Positions 18,965 to 23,634 of a stretch of 23,634 nt of DNA are shown here, in pieces. Each line of letters starts with the position of its first letter. The stretch's first letter is position 1. This stretch comes from a virus. Position numbers and translations under genes: made by a program. The DNA lies in IMG/VR virus record IMGVR_UViG_3300036406_000608, positions 1 to 23,634 of that record; one strand, written 5' to 3'. Under the pieces are notes generated by a model. It had not been told where the DNA came from, ran no database searches, and saw only the letters and a program-made list of their open reading frames with translations.

Positions 18965-19233
18965 GCCTGCACCTCGTCGTCCTCGTCGCCCCACACGTCG
19001 AACGGTTCAAAGACAATGGAGCCCCTGCCGAACTCAGCGTCCTGCGGGTTGAGCCAGCGCACGATCACCGGCAGGGTGGCGGCGAAACCAGCAGCCAGCC
19101 ACGCGCGAAGGTCGCTCAACTCAACCGCGAAAATGTCGGCGCCGTCCGCAATGAACATGGCCAGGATGATGGCCACGAACGTGCGCAGCCACGACGCAAC
19201 AGGGCTGGTAGCGAACCAGTCAGCGAATGTCAT
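18961..19233 (-). CDS. Holin
   Basis: 90 residues from ATG 19233 (ATGA overlap with the next membrane protein). Two transmembrane segments, WLRTFVAIILAMFIADG and LAAGFAATLPVIVRWLN, are joined by a short acidic loop, with an acidic C-terminus FDVWGDEDDEVQA. This two-helix pattern with N-terminal FADWFATSPVASW is common among actinophage holins directly preceding the amidase. It would form holes that release the endolysin. Confidence 0.85.
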   Translation of the reverse strand: MTFADWFATSPVASWLRTFVAIILAMFIADGADIFAVELSDLRAWLAAGFAATLPVIVRWLNPQDAEFGRGSIVFEPFDVWGDEDDEVQA

Positions 19234-19481
19234 TTGTGTTCGTCCTCCGTTATGTCGAGCTTTGCCATGACGAGGTCAAGGCGCCTAGCGATGTCGGGCA
19301 GGCTTTTGCCGCCGTTGGATGTCGGCTGAATGAGGCTTGTATGGGTGGCGATTTCGTCGCGGATCACGTCCCGCAACCAGCGCGTGTATTTGCGAATGAG
19401 GAAGGCGATTCCTCCCAGCAGAATGGATGCGATGGTGAGCCAGGTCAGCAGCTCGGATGCTTCGTTGAGCCATTCGGGCAT
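19230..19481 (-). CDS. Membrane protein with one transmembrane segment (holin-associated)
   Basis: 83 residues from ATG 19481. A hydrophobic segment LLTWLTIASILLGGIAFLI is followed by a basic amphipathic helix KYTRWLRDVIRDEIA and an acidic end (ARRLDLVMAKLDITEDEHK). Immediately upstream of the holin and coupled to it, it may be a second holin, antiholin or regulatory membrane protein. No further evidence is available; the frame extends to 19559 but without a good start. Confidence 0.65.
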   Translation of the reverse strand: MPEWLNEASELLTWLTIASILLGGIAFLIRKYTRWLRDVIRDEIATHTSLIQPTSNGGKSLPDIARRLDLVMAKLDITEDEHK

Positions 19482-19506
19482 GTGTTCTCCGCGTGCGATG
19501 CAGCCT

Positions 19507-20550
19507 CTAGGGCATGTAGTGGGTGAGGTTGTCCACCAGGCGTTCGTTGGTGGGTTCAAACTCCACGGCTTTGCCGCCGTGGAAGAGTGCTAACTCCCCG
19601 TGCCCCATGTAGTGCGCCGCGATGGCGGCGAGGTCGTGCGGTTTGGCGCCCCACGCTTCGGGTTCGCACAGGTATTCCAACGGCTGGTCTGTGACCTCGA
19701 GGGCCCGCAACGCGGCGGCGAGGGACAGGGCCCACGCGCCACGGTTGTGGTAGTGCTGCGCTAGGTCCACCCATGGTTCACGCCGGTGCGGTGACTCCGC
19801 GGTGGCTTTCAACAGCCACCGTTCAGCGTGGTCGGGCTGCAGCTGCGCGAGGTAGCGCATGGCCTTGGACCGTTCGGCATCCCACGTGGCCTTAGGTAGT
19901 GACAGGTAGCGTTGAAACTCGCCTATGGCTTCGTCCGTGTGCCCGTGGAAGAACAGTTCACGGGCGAGGTAGTAGGCGTTGCGGTCGTCCTGCGGGTCCT
20001 CGGCAACGGCCTGCCGCAACAGCGGAAAGTATTGGGAACGGGATTTGGTGGAGTCAGGGAAGTGGTGGATTTGCAGGGACACCCACCCCTGTGTTTCTTC
20101 CACTAGGGGCGTGATGACCTCGTGAACCGGGTGACGCCACACGTATCCGTGTCGAGTATGAATCTTGTCACCGCCGTACACAAGTCCCGGTGTGCCGTCA
20201 GGGTTCCATGACCACGTGTACCTGTAGCGGGGCCGTGTCCATCCTTCGCGGTGTGCTGTTTCGAGTGCGTCGCGCCAGCCAGGGACCAGCACTTCGTCAA
20301 GGTCAAGCGCGATGCAGTAGTCAATGTGGTCGGGCACGAGGGCTAGGGCGGTGTTTCGGGCGGTGTCGAATCGCCACGGCCTGATGGTGCGTTCATTTAC
20401 GGCCACGCGTGCGTCATGGGCGGCTTCCACGGTGCCGTCAGTTGATCCGGTGTCCATGAGCAGGACGTGGTCCGCGTCGTGTGCGGAGTCGGCCCACCGT
20501 TCGACGTGTTTGGCTTCGTCTTTGGCGATGCTGTAGACGGCTACCTTCAT
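19507..20550 (-). CDS. Family-2 glycosyltransferase with C-terminal TPR repeats
   Basis: 347 residues from ATG 20550 (ATGA overlap with the methyltransferase). N-terminal GT-A fold: KVAVYSIAKDEAKHVERW, DTGSTDGT (33-40) and the metal-binding acidic motif DLDEVL (83-88), then GDKIHTRHGYVWRHPVHEV. From about residue 190 the sequence becomes repeats of helices (DRNAYYLARELFFHGHTDEA, SKAMRYLAQLQPDHAERW, EPWVDLAQHYHNRGAWALSL) typical of TPR-containing protein glycosyltransferases. These often modify surface proteins. The partner enzymes lie next to it. Substrate unknown; virion glycosylation is likely. Confidence 0.85.
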   Translation of the reverse strand: MKVAVYSIAKDEAKHVERWADSAHDADHVLLMDTGSTDGTVEAAHDARVAVNERTIRPWRFDTARNTALALVPDHIDYCIALDLDEVLVPGWRDALETAHREGWTRPRYRYTWSWNPDGTPGLVYGGDKIHTRHGYVWRHPVHEVITPLVEETQGWVSLQIHHFPDSTKSRSQYFPLLRQAVAEDPQDDRNAYYLARELFFHGHTDEAIGEFQRYLSLPKATWDAERSKAMRYLAQLQPDHAERWLLKATAESPHRREPWVDLAQHYHNRGAWALSLAAALRALEVTDQPLEYLCEPEAWGAKPHDLAAIAAHYMGHGELALFHGGKAVEFEPTNERLVDNLTHYMP

Positions 20551-21056
20551 GGGAACACCGCCCAATAAGCGCCGGTTATGGTGCCGACGCGGTGCTCTTT
20601 GATGTGGGGGAACGTGTCGAGGACTTCCTCGTGGGTCCAGTCGTCTTTCACGTGCCGCTCAAACGGGTTGCCGAACTCTTCACCCTGCGGGTAGTGAACG
20701 ATAGGTATTGCTATGAGGGCGTGGCGGGCCTGGGCAGCGACCTTGTCCCACATAGTGGTGGCGTCGTCAGCGGTCATGTGCTCGAGCACGTCCCCGAAGA
20801 TGACCGCGTCATAGGCGAAGTTGGTGCGTCGTCGCACGTCTTCCACGGCCACGGTGTCGTACAGGTCCCGTAGCCCGAACAGTTCCACGTATGCGGGCCA
20901 CACCTCTGACGCGGTTATGTGACCGGTGTAGCCGATGGCCCTGAGCTCTGACGCGTAGGTGCCTTTGCCGGCGCCCACGTCTAGGAGGGTTTGGGCGTTG
21001 CTTCGGATGATGTGGTCAAGGGACCAAGGTGCGTGTTCGCGTGACGATGTGGGCAT
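20547..21056 (-). CDS. SAM-dependent methyltransferase (class I)
   Basis: 169 residues from ATG 21056 (a GTG at 21062 would give a 4-bp overlap with the preceding gene). SAM motif I is LLDVGAGKGTYASELRA, followed by ITASEVWPAYV and the post-motif FAYDAVIFGDVLEHMTADDA, typical of small-molecule or sugar methyltransferases. The C-terminal part is aromatic-rich (PFERHVKDDWTHEEV, YWAVFP). Between two glycosyltransferases it probably methylates a sugar or a glycan on a phage protein. A role on DNA or host surface is possible. Confidence 0.82.
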   Translation of the reverse strand: MPTSSREHAPWSLDHIIRSNAQTLLDVGAGKGTYASELRAIGYTGHITASEVWPAYVELFGLRDLYDTVAVEDVRRRTNFAYDAVIFGDVLEHMTADDATTMWDKVAAQARHALIAIPIVHYPQGEEFGNPFERHVKDDWTHEEVLDTFPHIKEHRVGTITGAYWAVFP

Positions 21057-21058
21057 GG

Positions 21059-21754
21059 TCACCGGACCTGTTCGGCGGCGTAGGCCGCGAGCATGTCCCG
21101 GTGGTGTGCGTCCGTGAGCACGTACCGTTTGATGTGGGGGAGCACGGAACCCGTGTGGGCGTGCACTTGGACACCGGCGGCGCGTAGCCGCTGCATGAAC
21201 GTGAGGTCTTCGCTCACCCAATTCTCGCCTGCGGGCCCGTCCTCAAACCAGCACCAACGCGCACCGACACCTGGGGCCCGCTGTTTTCTGACGGCCTCGA
21301 GGGCGTCCCGGTGCATGAGTAGGCAGCCCGCGCCTGCGGCGTCCACGGGCACGAGCTGGTCGGGCGGGTAGTCGTGGAACGCTGCCCAACGCCCGTCCCC
21401 GTTGTCTTTGTAGATGGCGGGCACGGGCATGGGGTACATGGGTGCGGGATAGGCGGCGAAGCACAGGGCCGACACCACGGGGGCCTTGACGGCGTGGGCG
21501 GCTTCCAGCATCCGGTCAAACGATTCCAGGGGCAGGCGGTGGTCCGTGTCCACCATGAACAGCCAGTGGCTTTTGCTGCCCTCGAGGAACGTTGACACCA
21601 GTTCGTTGCGCGCCCGTGACAGTAGGTTGCCCTGCACCCGTATGAGCCCGCTGACGCGGTTTCGGCGGGTCAGGGTGAGGTGGGCAAGGTCCGCGGCGAA
21701 CGCGCCTTCGACCTGGCCCCCGTCAATGAACCCAATTTCAATGGTTTCCTTCAT
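21059..21754 (-). CDS. Glycosyltransferase (GT-A fold)
   Basis: 231 residues from ATG 21754, with the AAAGGGGAAACAC box directly before it. After a helical N-terminus (QGNLLSRARNELVSTFLEGS) comes HWLFMVDTDHRLPLESFDRM with the D-T-D metal motif (69-71), then VVSALCFAAYPAPMYPMPV, GAGCLLMHRDAL and a segment VSEDLTFMQRLRAAG near the end with an E-D pair, all features of GT-A glycosyltransferases. It is the first gene of the three-gene modification cassette. The donor and acceptor are unknown. Confidence 0.8.
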   Translation of the reverse strand: MKETIEIGFIDGGQVEGAFAADLAHLTLTRRNRVSGLIRVQGNLLSRARNELVSTFLEGSKSHWLFMVDTDHRLPLESFDRMLEAAHAVKAPVVSALCFAAYPAPMYPMPVPAIYKDNGDGRWAAFHDYPPDQLVPVDAAGAGCLLMHRDALEAVRKQRAPGVGARWCWFEDGPAGENWVSEDLTFMQRLRAAGVQVHAHTGSVLPHIKRYVLTDAHHRDMLAAYAAEQVR

Positions 21755-21767
21755 GTGTTTCCCCTTT
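21755..21767 (-). promoter_or_regulatory. Conserved translation leader (AAAGGGGAAACAC), third copy
   Basis: The same 13 nt as before ssb and the DUF6378-like gene; here directly abutting the ATG of the glycosyltransferase. A second AGGGGAAAA occurs just upstream. Confidence 0.6.
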
Positions 21768-21848
21768 GTTTTCCCCTAGTGGTGCTGTGCTGAATGCAGC
21801 GGTTACGGACATCGGGACTCGCCCTAATCGGACATTCTCTGATTAGGC

Positions 21849-21878
21849 TTGACGGGTGTACCTACACGGGACTACGGT
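21849..21878 (+). promoter_or_regulatory. Promoter of the plus-strand regulator module
   Basis: TTGACG (21849-21854) and TACGGT (21873-21878) are separated by 18 bp, fitting an actinobacterial sigma-70-type promoter with a degenerate -10. It lies 30 bp before the ATG at 21908 and contains the operator-like repeats. A 7-bp inverted repeat CCTAATC/GATTAGG lies just upstream (about 21823-21847). Confidence 0.55.
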
Positions 21879-21888
21879 GTACCTACAC
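21855..21888. repeat. Two tandem copies of GGTGTACCTACAC (operator-like)
   Basis: GGTGTACCTACAC is repeated exactly at 21855-21867 and 21876-21888, start to start 21 bp (two helical turns). Each copy is a near-palindrome GTGTA-CC-TACAC. They overlap the spacer and the -10 region of the promoter, an ideal place for repression. The ribbon-helix-helix protein encoded downstream is the likely binder. Confidence 0.65.
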
Positions 21889-21907
21889 CACGAGACAGGG
21901 GGACGAC

Positions 21908-22126
21908 ATGAACACTCGACACACCACCATCAGCCGCGCCAAGGTCGCGCAGGTCGGCAAGGCGTACACGGACACATGGCTTGGCACTCAGGTTGTCTTC
22001 ACGGCCTATGACGGCACCCGCACGGTAGGCACCATCACCCGCTGGGATGACCTGTACCCCGTCGCCACCTTTGCCGATGGCACATGGGCGCGGCTTGGCC
22101 TTGACGTTGAGGTCGTCAATGCCTAA
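21908..22126 (+). CDS. Small protein of unknown function, first gene of plus-strand module
   Basis: 72 residues from ATG 21908 with AGGGGG upstream; a longer frame from 21794 covers the promoter and is rejected. Residues 1-24 are basic and helical; residues 25-72 alternate strands (GTQVVFTAYDGTRTVGTITR, YPVATFADGTWARLGLDVEV) suggestive of a small beta-barrel or SH3-like fold. It overlaps the next gene by 8 bp. Function unknown; together with an RHH partner it could be a toxin/antitoxin-like pair or a switch protein. Confidence 0.7.
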   Translation: MNTRHTTISRAKVAQVGKAYTDTWLGTQVVFTAYDGTRTVGTITRWDDLYPVATFADGTWARLGLDVEVVNA

Positions 22127-22262
22127 CGCCCCAAAGACTCCCAGCCGTAATGTGCGCGTGCCAGACGACCTCTGGCACGCTGCCATGTCCAAGGCACTAG
22201 ACCGTGGCGAGTCCCTGTCGGATGTCATACGGCGTGCCCTTGAGAAGTACGTCAAGGGCTAG
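22119..22262 (+). CDS. Ribbon-helix-helix (Arc/MetJ/CopG-like) DNA-binding protein
   Basis: 47 residues from ATG 22119, overlapping the previous gene by 8 bp. After a basic arm (NAPKTPS) comes RNVRVPDDLWHAAMSKALDR then GESLSDVIRRALEKYVKG: one beta strand (RNVRVPD) that enters the major groove as a dimer and two helices. This is the minimal RHH fold. RHH dimers bind tandem short repeats, matching the duplicated GGTGTACCTACAC in its own promoter, so autoregulation is likely. The last 66 bp overlap the 3-prime end of the convergent dcm gene. Confidence 0.82.
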   Translation: MPNAPKTPSRNVRVPDDLWHAAMSKALDRGESLSDVIRRALEKYVKG

Positions 22263-23387
22263 AGCCGCCTGCTGGGGCACGACGCCGTTGCCTAATGCCT
22301 TGAGTTGGTCATTGCGGCTGATGCCTATGGCGGGGTCTGTGACGTGCCCGTCTGGCAGGCCCATCATCCATTCCACGAAACGTGGGGCTAGGCGGGGATT
22401 CCCTGTACGTCCAGGCTCAGTTGGTGCTGGTGCGGGTCGTCCGATGACGTGTTCCCATCGGGCGATGACGGGGCCATAATCGCCCCAGGCAAAAGGCGAT
22501 TGCCCTCTATGACCGTTCGCAGGTTCGGTGTGAAATCGTCCCTCTGAAGGTTGCCCATTTCTGCCAAGGGTGTGGGCAGTAGCCTCATGGCCTCTATCGC
22601 CAGCGACCTGCCATGCGGGGCTGGCCTGCCGTCCGACGACTTCTGACGGGGCGCCCAGTCGTCCCACCATTCTAGCGTCTTGCCCTCGCCCATGTCGTTC
22701 ACGGCTGGCGTCGGGAGCAAAGTCGTCGGACCCGCAGGCGCACCCACAATTACCTTGGCCGCATCCAACAGCGTCATGCCGTGACCCCATGCGGGGTTGT
22801 AGCCCCCCGAGGCGTGCTCGGTTGTCGGCGTCGGCAGCATCTGAACGCTGCGAGGTAGCGACGCCTGCCCCGACCAGGCCGCTGATGGGCTGCCTTTCCC
22901 GTCCCTCGCGTTGGGGGTAGGCAAGGATGAAGAGTCGAGCACGCTGATGGCAAGCTCCGGCGTCGGATGCTCGCACAATTCCCCATTGTGCAGACCACCC
23001 CACGCTGGCAAGGTCAGCGAGGACAACGTCAAAGCCCAGAGTGAGGTGGCCTCGGACGTTTTCCAAGACTGCGAGTCGTGGTCCCATTTCGCGAATGGCT
23101 CGCAGGACGTGGGGCCAGAGGTGTCGCTCATCGTTGGTGCCTTTCCGCAGGCCGGCGTGGCTGAATGGCTGGCATGGGTAGCCGCCTGTCAGCACGTCGA
23201 CGGGCTCAATGGTCGTGAAGTCCACCTGAGTTACGTCGCCGTAGTTGGGCACGTCGGGGTGGTGGTGGGCAAGGATGCGGGAGGGCGCCTTGTCGTACTC
23301 GACGTGCCACGCGACCTGGCCGCCCAGCACCGAGCTGACGGCCATGTCTAGGCCGCCGTAGCCGCTGAATAGTGAGCCGATTCGCAC
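22197..23387 (-). CDS. dcm: DNA (cytosine-5) methyltransferase
   Basis: 396 residues from GTG 23387, which has GGGGAGGT seven bases before it (the frame runs on to 23432). Motif I RIGSLFSGYGGLDMA, motif IV GGYPCQPFSHAG with the catalytic Cys 72, motif VI VLENVRGHL, motif VIII CHQRARLFILAY, and at the C-terminus WGDYGPVIARWEHVIGRP, FVEWMMGLPDGHVT and motif X LKALGNGVVPQQA. Between about 160 and 310 the protein is a low-complexity Gly/Arg/Ala/Asp-rich stretch with repeated A-D-A, unlike a normal target recognition domain; this is the region with the nested second reading frame. It methylates cytosine in an unknown sequence and would protect phage DNA from restriction. Confidence 0.94.
   Translation of the reverse strand: MRIGSLFSGYGGLDMAVSSVLGGQVAWHVEYDKAPSRILAHHHPDVPNYGDVTQVDFTTIEPVDVLTGGYPCQPFSHAGLRKGTNDERHLWPHVLRAIREMGPRLAVLENVRGHLTLGFDVVLADLASVGWSAQWGIVRASDAGACHQRARLFILAYPQREGRERQPISGLVGAGVATSQRSDAADADNRARLGGLQPRMGSRHDAVGCGQGNCGCACGSDDFAPDASRERHGRGQDARMVGRLGAPSEVVGRQASPAWQVAGDRGHEATAHTLGRNGQPSEGRFHTEPANGHRGQSPFAWGDYGPVIARWEHVIGRPAPAPTEPGRTGNPRLAPRFVEWMMGLPDGHVTDPAIGISRNDQLKALGNGVVPQQAALALDVLLKGTPYDIRQGLATV
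22388..23131 (-). CDS. Nested +1-frame ORF inside dcm: LPTP-repeat protein (possible overlapping gene)
   Basis: A 247-codon frame from ATG 23131 (GGAAAGG eight bases upstream) to 22388, on the same strand as dcm and wholly inside it. The product starts MSDTSGPTSCEPFAKWDHDS, has LPTP at residues 70-73, 99-102, 139-142 and 185-188 each followed by a polar/acidic segment, an unusual KTLEWWDDWAPRQKSSDGRP and a tail with SSPDGNTSSDDPHQHQ. From memory, LPTP-repeat proteins of this kind are annotated with phage cytosine methylases. But LPTP in this frame is the shifted reading of A-D-A in Dcm, and long shadow frames are common in this GC-rich DNA. It may be real, a conserved shadow, or both. Confidence 0.4.
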   Translation of the reverse strand: MSDTSGPTSCEPFAKWDHDSQSWKTSEATSLWALTLSSLTLPAWGGLHNGELCEHPTPELAISVLDSSSLPTPNARDGKGSPSAAWSGQASLPRSVQMLPTPTTEHASGGYNPAWGHGMTLLDAAKVIVGAPAGPTTLLPTPAVNDMGEGKTLEWWDDWAPRQKSSDGRPAPHGRSLAIEAMRLLPTPLAEMGNLQRDDFTPNLRTVIEGNRLLPGAIMAPSSPDGNTSSDDPHQHQLSLDVQGIPA

Positions 23388-23495
23388 AGGTGATACCTCC
23401 CCGACTGCGAGGATGGCACAGGCGGCTGACATTGCGGCGTGTCGGAAAAGTGATTAGCGACGAGGGTTTATCGGTTTCGTCAATTGGCAAGTTCG

Positions 23496-23537
23496 CGCTT
23501 CTCATAATCGGAGCTCATCACCCGCTAATGAGAAGCG
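23496..23537. repeat. 10-bp perfect inverted repeat upstream of dcm
   Basis: CGCTTCTCAT (23496-23505) and ATGAGAAGCG (23528-23537) are exact reverse complements, 22 bp apart, 110-150 bp upstream of the dcm start. The spacing of 32 bp between arm starts is about three helical turns, so two protein dimers or a looped site are possible. No gene is seen in 23388-23634. Confidence 0.55.
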
Positions 23538-23612
23538 GCAGGGTCGTGCCGTTTCGGCGCCTGGTCGAGTTGCTGCTCGGCGTCTGGGCTAGTAATCGGC
23601 AGGGGCGTGCCG
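23536..23612. repeat. Two copies of a 16-bp hairpin-like repeat CGGCAGGG(T/G)CGTGCCG
   Basis: Copies at 23536-23551 and 23597-23612 differ at one base. Each has CGGCA/TGCCG arms around a 6-nt centre. They are 61 bp apart, start to start, and lie upstream of the dcm gene, next to the 10-bp inverted repeat. They may be regulator-binding sites or stem-loops. Confidence 0.55.
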
Positions 23613-23634
23613 ATGTCCGAAACTCTTACGTTAG

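Noticed and set aside
21794-21907. Upstream extension of the plus-strand 72-aa gene
   Set aside because: It would translate the promoter and the operator repeats; the ATG at 21908 has a good ribosome-binding site.

Overview
The window is a 23.6-kb piece of a double-stranded DNA tailed phage (or prophage) with siphovirus-type head and tail genes. It infects an actinobacterium: the DNA is GC-rich, and it encodes a WhiB-type iron-sulfur regulator and an Lsr2-type DNA-binding domain, two families essentially confined to Actinobacteria and their phages. No host genes, tRNAs, CRISPR arrays or insertion sequences were seen. Nearly all genes lie on the minus strand and run leftward, typically with 4-bp ATGA/GTGA overlaps. 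Only three full-size genes lie on the plus strand.

Read in transcription order (right to left): (1) 23387-22197, a cytosine-C5 DNA methyltransferase with a second long reading frame nested inside it and a repeat-rich upstream region. (2) 21908-22262 on the plus strand, a small two-gene module with a ribbon-helix-helix regulator and its own promoter carrying tandem operator-like repeats. (3) 21754-19507, a glycosyltransferase / methyltransferase / glycosyltransferase-TPR cassette. (4) 19481-18308, a membrane protein, a holin and an amidase endolysin. (5) 18287-16290, a helix-turn-helix protein, a metallophosphoesterase, a DUF6378-like protein and a small acidic protein, closed by a strong bidirectional hairpin. 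(6) 15843-16229 on the plus strand, a lone gene of unknown role. A ~370-bp divergent control region (15473-15842) separates it from the early operon. (7) 15472-8079, a long leftward operon for DNA metabolism and control: a RecT-like annealing protein, small zinc-ribbon proteins, an Lsr2-like domain, a secreted lytic transglycosylase, a tyrosine recombinase, RusA, WhiB, a PD-(D/E)XK-like protein, SSB, a GIY-YIG protein, a DnaT-like replication protein with iteron-like repeats inside its gene, and HNH. (8) 7984-1, the virion module: small and large terminase, portal, prohead protease, HK97-fold capsid, connector, tail terminator, two paralogous tail-tube-like proteins, a tail assembly chaperone with a -1 frameshift, and the first codons of the next gene (probably the tape measure) at the left edge.

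The early operon would copy and recombine the genome (initiator plus SSB, RecT, RusA, nucleases) and adjust host transcription (WhiB, Lsr2-like). The structural block packages DNA and builds the particle, and holin, amidase and transglycosylase release it. The glycosyltransferase cassette probably decorates virion or DNA, and Dcm protects DNA. The tyrosine recombinase suggests a temperate lifestyle, but no classical repressor or att site could be identified.

The most notable signals are the LPTP-repeat frame nested in dcm, the 12-bp iterons inside the replication gene, the leader ORF plus tandem hairpins before the early operon, the ribbon-helix-helix module with tandem operators, the duplicated tail-tube gene, and two very small zinc-finger genes. 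All assignments come from reading motifs by eye; no database search was run.
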